Both the position numbers and the translations under genes were made by a program. A model generated the notes under the pieces. That model did not search any database, was not told where the DNA came from, and saw only the letters and a program-made list of their open reading frames with translations. This document shows, one piece after another, positions 49,901-58,303 of a DNA stretch of 59,395 bases. The DNA is from Yinghuangia elevatio (GTDB taxonomy: Bacteria > Actinomycetota > Actinomycetes > Streptomycetales > Streptomycetaceae): NCBI RefSeq assembly GCF_040649515.1, contig NZ_JBEZFP010000044.1, positions 1-59,395 of the forward strand, in the 5' to 3' direction. The first letter of the stretch is position 1, and every line of letters begins with the position of its first letter.

Positions 49901-50767
49901 GTGCGTCGCATCGCCAGCATAGGAGTGGTGGGGGTTCTTCTCTCGGCGGCGTTGACCGCATGCGGCCAGGTCGACGGCGCGGCGCGGTCGATCAAGGACG
50001 CCGCGAGCCCGTCGCCGAGCTCGGGCGGACCGACGACGGCGCCGCCGTCGAAGTCCGCGTCGCCGTCGCCGACGAAGACCACCCGCAAGCCGACCACGAG
50101 CCGTCCGCCGACGTCGGCCTCGCCGACGCGCGGTCCGGTCACGTCCGCCGAGGTGCCGAACCTGTCGGTGGGCGAGCTGATATCCCTCGCCCGTACCGCC
50201 GCCCGTACGGTCAAGACCGTGCACGTGCGCGCGACGATCAAGCTCGACGGCACCAAGAAGATGCTGATCGACGTCTACGTCGACCGGGAGACCGAGAACT
50301 TCACGGGCAGCGCGAGCACCGACAAGTACGTGCTCCAGATCGTGCGCAAGGGCGACGCCGTCTGGTTCAAGGGCGACGAGCAGTACTGGGTGGTCGAGGG
50401 CAAGGGCCAGTTCAGCGCCGCCGACGCCAAGACCCTGGCGACGAAGTGGTTCCGCACCAGCGACACCGACTCCTCGGTGTCCGGCATCGTCACGGGTGTG
50501 CTCGGCGCGTCGAACCCCGAGTACGTGTTGGAGCACCTGAACTCCAGCTCCACCAAGCTGCCGCTCCAGCAGTTCGAGGGTTGGACGGTCATCCCGATCA
50601 GCGCCAGTACCGGCACCGGCTACCTGAACGCCGCGCTCCCGGTCTACCCGATCCGGCTCATCACCAACGGCCCCGAGCCGGAGGCGGACAACTACGACAA
50701 GTTCAACGAGCCGGTCAACATAGCCGAACCGCCGGCGTCCGAGGTCGTGGACCTGCCGAAGTCGTAG
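49901..50767 (+). CDS. Secreted lipoprotein (copy 2), 288 aa
   Basis: Paralogue of the preceding gene. It has lipobox ALTAC with Cys21, a Ser/Thr/Pro/Lys-rich spacer (33-80), then the same domain: NLSVGELISLARTAARTVKT, VYVDRETENFTGSAS, IVRKGDAVWFKGDEQYW and a C-terminal EVVDLPKS matching the QVVDIEEL end of copy 1. Both share the rare order of Trp-Phe-Lys motif and a PPxSxVVD ending. The GTG at 49901 follows GGGGACGGGACACAAG. The 198-base gap between the two may contain a second promoter. Confidence 0.82.
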   Translation: MRRIASIGVVGVLLSAALTACGQVDGAARSIKDAASPSPSSGGPTTAPPSKSASPSPTKTTRKPTTSRPPTSASPTRGPVTSAEVPNLSVGELISLARTAARTVKTVHVRATIKLDGTKKMLIDVYVDRETENFTGSASTDKYVLQIVRKGDAVWFKGDEQYWVVEGKGQFSAADAKTLATKWFRTSDTDSSVSGIVTGVLGASNPEYVLEHLNSSSTKLPLQQFEGWTVIPISASTGTGYLNAALPVYPIRLITNGPEPEADNYDKFNEPVNIAEPPASEVVDLPKS

Positions 50768-50772
50768 CGCGC

Positions 50773-50823
50773 CCGACCGGCTCGCGCTCCGGACCGGCTC
50801 GCCCTCCCGACCGGCTCGCGCTC
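50773..50823. repeat. 17-bp tandem repeat, three copies
   Basis: CCGACCGGCTCGCGCTC-type units at 50773-50789, 50790-50806 and 50807-50823 with two or three mismatches. They fill the gap between the lipoprotein stop and the convergent FhuF-like gene. Confidence 0.8.
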
Positions 50824-50853
50824 CCGACCCGCCCGCGAAGCCGACCGGCCCGC

Positions 50854-51621
50854 CTACCGCGCGAGGCCTCGCGCGAGTCGCGCGAGGTCCTCGGCACGGT
50901 CCTCAGGGCGGCGTCCCGGGCAGCTGGTGCACATCGGCTGCCCGGGCGCGCGGTACAGCAGGCAGCAGGACGTGCGGTGTACGAAGCGCGTGCGGCCGAA
51001 GTCGACGTAGCGGGGGCGGGGGACCGGCAGGCCCGCGGCTTGCGCGGCGGCCGCGACCAGCGGGGCCGCGAGTGCGGTGGCCGCCTCCGGCTCGCCGCCC
51101 GTCGTCCCGGCCCGCAGCAGTACGCCCGCCACCGTGTCGACCGCGATCGCCCACGCCGCCCGCGGGCGTACCGGGGCCGCGTCGGCCAGCGCGCCCACGT
51201 AGGCGGCGATGCCGAGGCCGAGAGCGGCGCCGGCCTCGGACGGTGTGCCGCCGACCGCCGCCGTCGAGCGGGCGCCGGACGGGAGGCCGTCGCGCCGTAC
51301 GAAGAGCACGGTCGCCTCGGGGCGCGGGTCCACGGCCCGGCCGGTCACCGCGTACGTCGCCAGCGCCGGGGTCAGCAGCACCGTGCTCGCCGAGTACCAC
51401 CACAGGATCGCCGCCACGCGCGCATCGCCGGTGCGGTAGCGGCGGCCCGATTCGGCGAGGCGGGCGCCGAGCCACGCGGGGTCGAGGACGGCGGTCGCGG
51501 GGACGACGGCGTCGCCGGGGCCGGGTGCCAGCTGGGCGCGGTACTCCGGGCAGCGGTCGGTCAGCGTGTTCTGGATCCGCTCGGCGTCAGGGGACGGCGG
51601 CCCGGGTTCGTTCGTGGACAC
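50854..51621 (-). CDS. FhuF-like (2Fe-2S) iron reductase family protein, 255 aa
   Basis: Ferric-siderophore reductase-like protein. The C-terminal FhuF motif, Cys-Cys-x10-Cys-x2-Cys, is at residues 219-234 (SCCLLYRAPGQPMCTSC) and would bind a 2Fe-2S cluster. The preceding alpha/beta domain is Ala-rich with a family-like VHRTS just before the cysteines. It probably reduces Fe(III) bound to a siderophore in the cytoplasm. The GTG start at 51621 has only a weak site (TCAGG). No iron box was found in its short upstream region. It is divergent from the ligase fusion at 51788. Confidence 0.83.
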   Translation of the reverse strand: MSTNEPGPPSPDAERIQNTLTDRCPEYRAQLAPGPGDAVVPATAVLDPAWLGARLAESGRRYRTGDARVAAILWWYSASTVLLTPALATYAVTGRAVDPRPEATVLFVRRDGLPSGARSTAAVGGTPSEAGAALGLGIAAYVGALADAAPVRPRAAWAIAVDTVAGVLLRAGTTGGEPEAATALAAPLVAAAAQAAGLPVPRPRYVDFGRTRFVHRTSCCLLYRAPGQPMCTSCPGRRPEDRAEDLARLARGLAR

Positions 51622-51700
51622 GGGCCTGACGGTACCGCCCGCGCGGTGCCCGAACGCGATCGAAAATCTCCCGTCAGGACACTCCTCGGGCGAACGGAAA

Positions 51701-51780
51701 TGTGATCAACTGACCAGATGTCACTATGCGTTCGCAAACTGGGCCGACTCGCTGACGGGCCGTGACAATTGTGATCAACT
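51701..51780 (+). promoter_or_regulatory. Direct TGTGATCAACT repeats upstream of the ligase fusion
   Basis: TGTGATCAACT occurs perfectly at 51701-51711 and 51770-51780, in a strikingly AT-richer patch between the FhuF-like and ligase genes. Each contains the TGATCA palindrome. They may be paired activator or repressor sites for one or both divergent genes. Confidence 0.45.
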
Positions 51781-51787
51781 CTGACAT

Positions 51788-54391
51788 ATGCCTGTAACAG
51801 TCGGGTCGTACCCTGCGGGAATGGGCAGCGGCAGCGCTGGTGCGACTCGCTCGGTCACCGTCGGCGTCGAGGAGGAATTCCACCTCGTCGGGCTCGACAC
51901 CAGGCATCTTGTGCCCGGCGCTCGTGAAGTGCTGGAGCGGCTGCCCGGGAAGGGCTTCACCGCGGAACTCCAGCAGTCGGTGGTCGAGACCAACAGCAGT
52001 CCGCACTGCGAACTCGCCGCACTGCGCGAGGAACTGGTCCGCTCCCGGCGCGAACTCGCGGACGCCGCCGAGCGGTCGGGGCTCGCGATCGTCGCCGCCG
52101 GGACCGTGCCGCTGGCCCGCCTGGAGGAGATCTCGGTAACCCCCGACGCGCGCTACCTGAACATGGTGGACGCGTACCAGCGGGTCGCGCACGAGCAGCT
52201 CATCTGCGGCGCGCAGGTCCATGTCGGGGTGGACGACCGTGACTTGGCGGTGGCGGCGCTGCCCTGGCTGTCCCCCTGGCTGCCGGTTCTGCTTGCGGTG
52301 TCCGCGAGTTCGCCGTACTGGCTCGGCTCCGACACCGGCTACGCGTCCTGGCGTACGAGCGTGTGGCAGCGCTGGCCCACCACCGGGCCCGCCGGCTCCT
52401 TCGGTTCGGCCGCCGAGTACGACGAGATGGTCGAGGGCCTGCTGCGCTCCGGCGTCATCAGCGACCCCGGGATGGTCTATTACGACGTGCGCCCCTCCCG
52501 GCACGTCCCGACCCTCGAACTGCGCATCACCGACGCCTGCCCCAACGTCGACGACGTGGTGCTCATCGCGGGGCTGTTCCGTGCGCTGGTGCTGCGCGGC
52601 TGCGCGTACGCCACCGAGGGCCGCGAGCCCCCGCGCATGCGCGACGAGTGGCTGCGCGCCGCGACCTGGCGGGCCGCGCGCTCCGGCCTGGAAGGCGAAC
52701 TCGTCGACCCCGTCTCGCTGTCCGCCGCGCCCGCACCCGACGTCGTACGCGGCCTCCTGCACACCGCCCGCCCGCAATTGGAGGAACTCGGCGACTGGGA
52801 CGGCCTGGTCTCCGCCGTCGACACCGTGCTCGGGCACGGGAGTTCGGCCGCCCGGCAGCGCGCCGCGACCCGGCGCGGCGGATCGCTCGCCGACGCCGTC
52901 GACCTCGTCGTCGCGCAGACCCGCACCAGCCCCGTCTGGCCGCTCGGCGGCACCGTCCCCGCGCAGCGCACCCCCGGGATCTTCGAGGGCTACACCGCGT
53001 CGGTGGACGAGGCGCTGGATCCGCAAGGCCGGGTGCGACCCCAATACGCGGCACCCGTCGCCGCCCTCACCCGGCTCGGCGCCGCACGGCTGCGCGTCCG
53101 CGCCCGGGCCCGCGACGAACGCCAGCGCCTCGACGGCACCCTGTTCAGACCCGAGGGCGCCGACGAACCCCGCTTGTTCCCCTACGACTTGCTCCCGCGG
53201 CTGATCTCCGGCGAGGACTGGGCGCTGCTGCGCGGCGGGCTCGCCCAGCGGGTCGCCGCACTGGAGGCGTTCCTGCACGACGTGCACGGCGAACGCCTCG
53301 TCGTCCGCGATCGCATCGTCCCCGCCTGGGTCGTGGAGGCCGCCCCCGGCCTGCGCGACACCGGCGCCCGGCTGCCCGCCGACACCGTGCGCATCACCCT
53401 GGCCGGCATCGACCTGGTCCGGGACGGCTCGGGGGACTGGATGGTCCTGGAGGACAACCTCAACATGCCCTCGGGCATCGCCTACGCCCTGGCCGCCCGC
53501 CGCCTCTCCGCCGAAATCCTCCCCGAACTCCAGCCCGGGGACCGCATACTGACGGTCGATCAGGTGCCGTCGCTGCTCAAGAGCGCGCTCGTCGCAGCGG
53601 CTCCGAGACGGTCCGAGCGGGACCCGGTCGTCGCCGTGCTCAGCGAAGGCCCGGACAGCCCCGCGTGGTTCGAGCACCGGTTCCTCGCCGACGAGATGGG
53701 CGTGCCCGTCGTCACCCCCGCCGAGCTGCGCCTGGTCGACAACCGCGTGGTGGTGATGGGTGGGCGGTACGGCGCGTACCCCGTCGACGTCCTCTACCGC
53801 CGCGTCGACGAGGACCGCCTCGTCTCCGCACTCGGCGCCGACCGCCGGCCGCTCGGCCCCGGCCTGCTGGACGCCGTCCGCGCCGGACGGGCCGCCGTCG
53901 CCAACGCACTGGGCAACGGTGTCGCCGACGACAAGGTCCTGTACGCGTTCGTGCCGCGCCTGATCGAGTACTACCTCGGCGAGCGCCCCCTCCTCCGGTC
54001 CGTGCGCACGTACGCCTGCGGCGACCCCGACGAGTGCGCCCACGTCCTCGGCCACCTCGAAGAGCTGGTGGTCAAACCGGTCGACGGCTTCGGCGGCGAA
54101 GGCGTCGTCATCGGCCCGGACGCCACCGAGCAGGAACTGAAGCAGGCGCGCGCGGACATCGTGGCGGCCCCGCGCCGCTGGGTCGCCCAGGAGACCGTCG
54201 CGCTGTCCACGCACCCCACCTTCACCGGCGAGCGCTTCGAGCCCCGAGCCGTCGACCTGCGGGCGTTCGTCTGCCAGTCCGGCGGCCCCACCGTCCTCCC
54301 CGTCGCCCTCACCCGGTCGGCGCCGCGCCGCAGCCTGCTCGTCCACTCGCTGCGCGGCGGCGGGGCCAAGGACACCTGGATCATGCGGTGA
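51788..54391 (+). CDS. Fusion: YbdK/GCS2-type carboxylate-amine ligase + circularly permuted ATP-grasp, 867 aa
   Basis: Two ligases in one chain. Residues ~22-375 form a GCS2 (glutamate-cysteine ligase type 2, YbdK-like) domain: VTVGVEEEFHLVG, SVVETNSSPHCEL, GAQVHVGVDD and VPTLELRITDACP. Residues ~400-865 form a circularly permuted type 2 ATP-grasp domain: GIFEGYTASVDEAL, VVLEDNLNMPSGIAYAL-like segment, RYGAYPVDVLYRR, LVVKPVDGFGGEGVVIGP and VALSTHPTF. Such domains form amide bonds, usually peptides. The product is unknown. The usual alpha-E and transglutaminase partners are not adjacent. An ATG 33 bases on (51821) is an alternative start. Confidence 0.85.
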   Translation: MPVTVGSYPAGMGSGSAGATRSVTVGVEEEFHLVGLDTRHLVPGAREVLERLPGKGFTAELQQSVVETNSSPHCELAALREELVRSRRELADAAERSGLAIVAAGTVPLARLEEISVTPDARYLNMVDAYQRVAHEQLICGAQVHVGVDDRDLAVAALPWLSPWLPVLLAVSASSPYWLGSDTGYASWRTSVWQRWPTTGPAGSFGSAAEYDEMVEGLLRSGVISDPGMVYYDVRPSRHVPTLELRITDACPNVDDVVLIAGLFRALVLRGCAYATEGREPPRMRDEWLRAATWRAARSGLEGELVDPVSLSAAPAPDVVRGLLHTARPQLEELGDWDGLVSAVDTVLGHGSSAARQRAATRRGGSLADAVDLVVAQTRTSPVWPLGGTVPAQRTPGIFEGYTASVDEALDPQGRVRPQYAAPVAALTRLGAARLRVRARARDERQRLDGTLFRPEGADEPRLFPYDLLPRLISGEDWALLRGGLAQRVAALEAFLHDVHGERLVVRDRIVPAWVVEAAPGLRDTGARLPADTVRITLAGIDLVRDGSGDWMVLEDNLNMPSGIAYALAARRLSAEILPELQPGDRILTVDQVPSLLKSALVAAAPRRSERDPVVAVLSEGPDSPAWFEHRFLADEMGVPVVTPAELRLVDNRVVVMGGRYGAYPVDVLYRRVDEDRLVSALGADRRPLGPGLLDAVRAGRAAVANALGNGVADDKVLYAFVPRLIEYYLGERPLLRSVRTYACGDPDECAHVLGHLEELVVKPVDGFGGEGVVIGPDATEQELKQARADIVAAPRRWVAQETVALSTHPTFTGERFEPRAVDLRAFVCQSGGPTVLPVALTRSAPRRSLLVHSLRGGGAKDTWIMR

Positions 54392-54579
54392 CCAAGCTCA
54401 CAGCCCCTCCGGCACCCCGTGAGGGAACGGCGTTCCCGCTGGTCAGCCCTGTTGTTCCGTAGTCACGCACGGTGCCCGGCATATGGGACCGACCTGCGGG
54501 GGACCAGTACACGTGTCCTATGGTTCGGGGCATTCCGACCGGAATCCCCGGGCGACCGGGCAAGGAGGGTAGGTAGCTC

Positions 54580-57500
54580 GTGATCCGCAAGTTGCTGGTG
54601 GCCAACCGCGGTGAGATCGCCGTGCGGGCGCTGCGTGCCGCAACCGAGCTGGACATCACCACGGTGGCCGTCTACGCGTACGAGGACCGTCACTCGCTGC
54701 ACCGCCAGAAAGCCGACGAGAGCTACGAGATCGGGGAGCGCGGCCACCCGCTTCGCGCGTACCTGGACGTGGACACCATCGTCGGCGCCGCGCTCGCGTG
54801 CGGCGCGGACGCGATCTACCCCGGCTACGGGTTCCTGTCCGAGAACCCCCTCCTTGCCGAGGCGTGCGAGGCCAACGGCATCCAGTTCGTCGGCCCCAAC
54901 GCCGCGGTCCTGTCCCTCGCGGGCAACAAGGTCCGCGCGCTGGAGGCGGCCAAGAGCGCCGGCCTGCCGACGCTGCGCACCGCCGACCCGCGGGACGACA
55001 TCGACGGGCTGCTCACCGCCGCCGACGAGATCGGCTTCCCGATCTTCGTCAAGGCCGCGGCCGGCGGCGGCGGGCGCGGCCTGCGCCGCGTCGACCGGCG
55101 CGAGGACCTGCGCTCCGCGATCGAGACCGCGATGCGCGAGGCGCAGACCGCGTTCGGCGACCCGACGGTGTTCCTCGAGGAAGCCGTCGTACGCCCGCGC
55201 CACATCGAGGTGCAGGTGCTCGCCGACGCCGACGGCAGCGTCGTCCACCTCTTCGAGCGCGACTGCTCGGTCCAGCGCCGCCACCAGAAGGTCGTCGAGA
55301 TCGCCCCGGCGCCGCACCTGGACCCCGACATCCGCGCGCGCATGTGCGCGGACGCCGTGCGCTTCGCCGAGACGATCGGCTACCGCAACGCGGGCACCGT
55401 GGAGTTCCTGCTCGACGAGCGCGGCCGGTACGTCTTCATCGAGATGAACCCCCGCATCCAGGTCGAGCACACCGTCACCGAAGAGGTGACCGGCGTCGAC
55501 CTCGTGCAGGCGCAGCTGCGCATCGCCTCCGGCGCCACGCACGCCGACCTCGGGCTCGCCCAGGAGACGATCCGGGTGCAGGGCGCGGCGCTGCAGTGCC
55601 GCATCACCACCGAGGACCCGGCGCACGAGTTCCGGCCCGACACCGGGACCGTGTCCGCGTACCGCTCGCCCGGTGGCGCGGGCGTACGCCTGGACGGCGG
55701 CACGTTCACCGGCGCCGAGGTGCTGCCCTACTTCGACTCGATGCTGGTCAAACTGACCTGCCGCGGCCGGACCTTCGCCGACGCGGTGGCCCGCGCCCGG
55801 CGCGCGGTCGCCGAGTTCCGCATCCGCGGCGTCGCCACCAACATCCCGTTCCTCCAGGCGGTCCTGGACGACGCGGAGTTCCGCGACGGCCGCGTCACCA
55901 CGTCGTTCATCGACGACCGCCCGGACATGGTCCGGGCCCGTGCCGGCGCCGACCGCGGTACGCGCCTGCTCGCGTACCTCGCCGACGTCACCGTGAACCG
56001 GCCGCACGGCCCGGCGCCCGCCCTCGCGGTGCCGCGCACCAAGCTGCCGCGGCTCCCGGAGGGCGACGCCCCGGCGGGCGGCCGCCAGAAGCTCCTGGAG
56101 CTGGGCGCCGCCGGGTTCGCGCAGGCGCTGCGCGCGCAGACGGCGCTCGCGGTGACCGACACGACGTTCCGCGACGCGCACCAGTCGCTGCTGGCGACCC
56201 GGGTACGGACGTTCGACCTCGCCGCGGCGGCCCCGCACATCGCGCGCCTGACGCCGCAGCTGCTGAGCGTCGAGGCGTGGGGCGGGGCGACGTACGACGT
56301 CGCGCTGCGCTTCCTGACCGAGGACCCGTGGGAGCGGCTGGCCACGCTGCGCGAGGCGATGCCGAACCTCAACATCCAGATGCTGCTGCGCGGCCGCAAC
56401 ACCGTCGGGTACACGCCGTACCCGGACAAGGTGTGCGTGAAGTTCGTCGAGGAGGCCGCGGCCACCGGCATCGACATCTTCCGCATCTTCGACGCGCTCA
56501 ACGACATCGAGGCCATGCGGCCCGCGATCGAGGCGACGCTCGGCACGCACGCCGTGGCCGAGGGGACGCTCTGCTACACGGGCGACCTGGCGAACCCGGG
56601 CGAGACCCTCTACACGCTCGACTACTACCTGCGGCTCGCCGAGCAGCTGGTCGAGGCCGGCGTGCACGTGCTGTGCGTCAAGGACATGGCGGGCCTGCTG
56701 CGCGCCCCGGCCGCGCGCACGCTGGTGACGGCCCTGCGCGAGCGGTTCGACCTGCCGGTCCACCTGCACACGCACGACACCGCGGGCGGGCAGCTGGCGA
56801 CGTACCTCGCCGCGATCGAGGCGGGCGTCGACGCGATCGACGGCGCGTCGGCCGCGCTGGCCGGCACCACCAGCCAGCCGCCGCTGTCCGCGATCGTCGC
56901 GGCCACCGACCACACCGAGCGCGCGACCGGGCTGTCCCTGGACGCGCTGTGCGACCTGGAGCCCTACTGGGCCGCGGTCCGCGAGGTGTACGCGCCGTTC
57001 GAGTCCGGGCTGCCGGCGCCGACCGGCCGCGTGTACCGCCACGAGATCCCGGGCGGCCAGCTGTCCAACCTGCGGCAGCAGGCCATCGCGCTGGGCCTCG
57101 GGCACAAGTTCGAGGAGATCGAGGACGCGTACGCCGCCTCGAACCGGATCCTCGGCAACATCGTCAAGGTCACCCCGTCGTCCAAGGTCGTCGGCGACCT
57201 CGCGCTGCACCTGAGCGCGGTCGGCGCGGACCCGGCGAAGTTCGAGGAGGACCCGGCGGCTTTCGACATCCCGGACAGCGTCATCGGGTTCCTGCAGGGC
57301 GAACTGGGCACGCCGCCCGGCGGGTGGCCGGAGCCGTTCCGCACCCGGGCCCTCGCGGGCCGCAGCACGACCGTGTCGCGGACCGTCGCGCTCACCGAGG
57401 AGCAGGACGCGGCGCTCGACGGGGACGACGTACGCGGCACCCTCAACCGGCTGCTGTTCCCCGGCCCGGCGCGCGACTTCGAGGAGGCGCGCCGGCTGTA

Positions 57501-57954
57501 CGGCGACGTCTCGGTGGTCCCGACCCCGGCCTTCCTGCACGGCCTCAAGCCGGGCGAGGAGCTGACCGTCGAGCTGTCGCCCGGCGTCGCGCTCTACCTC
57601 GCGGTGGAGGCGATCGGCGAGGCGGACGAGCGCGGCTTCCGCACCGTCTACTGCCGCATGAACGGCCAGCCCCGCGTCCTGTCGGTGCGCGACCGCTCGG
57701 TCAAGCCGGCGCGGCCGGAGAGCGAGCGGGCCAACCCGGAGAACCCGGCGCACGTCGCCGCGCCGTTCAGCGGCGTCGTCACGCTCCAGGTGGCGGTCGG
57801 GGACGCGGTCGAGGTCGGCCAGACGGTCGCCACGATCGAGGCGATGAAGATGGAGGCGTCGATCACGGCGTCGGCGTCCGGCACGGTCGAGCGGCTCGCG
57901 ATCGACTCGGTGGCGTCCGTCGAGGCGGGCGACCTGCTGGTGGTCGTCGGCTGA
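54580..57954 (+). CDS. pyc: Pyruvate carboxylase, 1124 aa
   Basis: ATP- and biotin-dependent anaplerotic enzyme making oxaloacetate from pyruvate. The biotin carboxylase domain (1-450) opens KLLVANRGEIAVRALRA and has the ATP loop KAAAGGGGRGLRRV. The carboxyltransferase domain (~520-800) reads TDTTFRDAHQSLLATRVR with the KDMAGLLR metal-ligand Lys and HTHDTAGGQ. A PYC_OADA region and a C-terminal biotinyl domain with EAMKME, Lys1090, complete it. The length is normal. The GTG at 54580 lies about 11 bases after AAGGAGG. Hairpins follow the stop. It is monocistronic. Confidence 0.96.
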   Translation: MIRKLLVANRGEIAVRALRAATELDITTVAVYAYEDRHSLHRQKADESYEIGERGHPLRAYLDVDTIVGAALACGADAIYPGYGFLSENPLLAEACEANGIQFVGPNAAVLSLAGNKVRALEAAKSAGLPTLRTADPRDDIDGLLTAADEIGFPIFVKAAAGGGGRGLRRVDRREDLRSAIETAMREAQTAFGDPTVFLEEAVVRPRHIEVQVLADADGSVVHLFERDCSVQRRHQKVVEIAPAPHLDPDIRARMCADAVRFAETIGYRNAGTVEFLLDERGRYVFIEMNPRIQVEHTVTEEVTGVDLVQAQLRIASGATHADLGLAQETIRVQGAALQCRITTEDPAHEFRPDTGTVSAYRSPGGAGVRLDGGTFTGAEVLPYFDSMLVKLTCRGRTFADAVARARRAVAEFRIRGVATNIPFLQAVLDDAEFRDGRVTTSFIDDRPDMVRARAGADRGTRLLAYLADVTVNRPHGPAPALAVPRTKLPRLPEGDAPAGGRQKLLELGAAGFAQALRAQTALAVTDTTFRDAHQSLLATRVRTFDLAAAAPHIARLTPQLLSVEAWGGATYDVALRFLTEDPWERLATLREAMPNLNIQMLLRGRNTVGYTPYPDKVCVKFVEEAAATGIDIFRIFDALNDIEAMRPAIEATLGTHAVAEGTLCYTGDLANPGETLYTLDYYLRLAEQLVEAGVHVLCVKDMAGLLRAPAARTLVTALRERFDLPVHLHTHDTAGGQLATYLAAIEAGVDAIDGASAALAGTTSQPPLSAIVAATDHTERATGLSLDALCDLEPYWAAVREVYAPFESGLPAPTGRVYRHEIPGGQLSNLRQQAIALGLGHKFEEIEDAYAASNRILGNIVKVTPSSKVVGDLALHLSAVGADPAKFEEDPAAFDIPDSVIGFLQGELGTPPGGWPEPFRTRALAGRSTTVSRTVALTEEQDAALDGDDVRGTLNRLLFPGPARDFEEARRLYGDVSVVPTPAFLHGLKPGEELTVELSPGVALYLAVEAIGEADERGFRTVYCRMNGQPRVLSVRDRSVKPARPESERANPENPAHVAAPFSGVVTLQVAVGDAVEVGQTVATIEAMKMEASITASASGTVERLAIDSVASVEAGDLLVVVG

Positions 57955-58303
57955 GGCGGGAGGGCGACCCGGGCGGTACTCACCGGTTGCCTGAAATGTA
58001 AAAAATGTGACATGCATCGCCGCGCGGTGGTGTTTGTCCGGCAGGAGTCCTCGACTCCGCCGGGCGGACACCCCCGCGCGGTGTCGTTTTGGGGCCGGTC
58101 GGGGTCTGGGTTGGGCCGAACGGACGGCGTCTCATCAGTTTTTCCGACGCTCTTTGCGCGCGTTTACGCCCATAGAGGGGCGTTTTGTGGTGTTTTGGAT
58201 GCTTCCGTAACCCGTCGGGCCTCTTGCCCTTACGTGTCCGGCGTCACAGACTCAGTGTCCGCTCGGGGTTTCGGTGTCTGTCCGTCCGGTTTGGGAGACC
58301 TGT
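57955..58303. other. 349-base gap: pyc terminator and sigma-factor promoter
   Basis: The left half holds the hairpin at 58021-58080. The right half (58130-58300) is locally AT-richer (TTTTCCGACGCTCTTTGCGCGCG, TTTTGTGGTGTTTTGGATG in parts) and probably contains the sigma-factor promoter, possibly autoregulated. No clear minus-35/minus-10 pair was assigned. Confidence 0.4.
58021..58080 (+). terminator. Extended imperfect hairpin after pyc
   Basis: Nested arms: CGCGCGG and GGTGT at the left against ACACC and CGCGCG at the right, then TGTCCG (58035-58040) with CGGACA (58065-58070), and GGAGT (58044-58048) with ACTCC (58054-58058). The interrupted stem starts 67 bases after the stop of pyc and fits a terminator. 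Confidence 0.55.

Noticed and set aside
54463..58071. 1202-codon frame antisense to pyruvate carboxylase
   Set aside because: A mirror of the third-position GC bias of pyc; the sequence is Arg/Val/Asp-rich without recognisable motifs.
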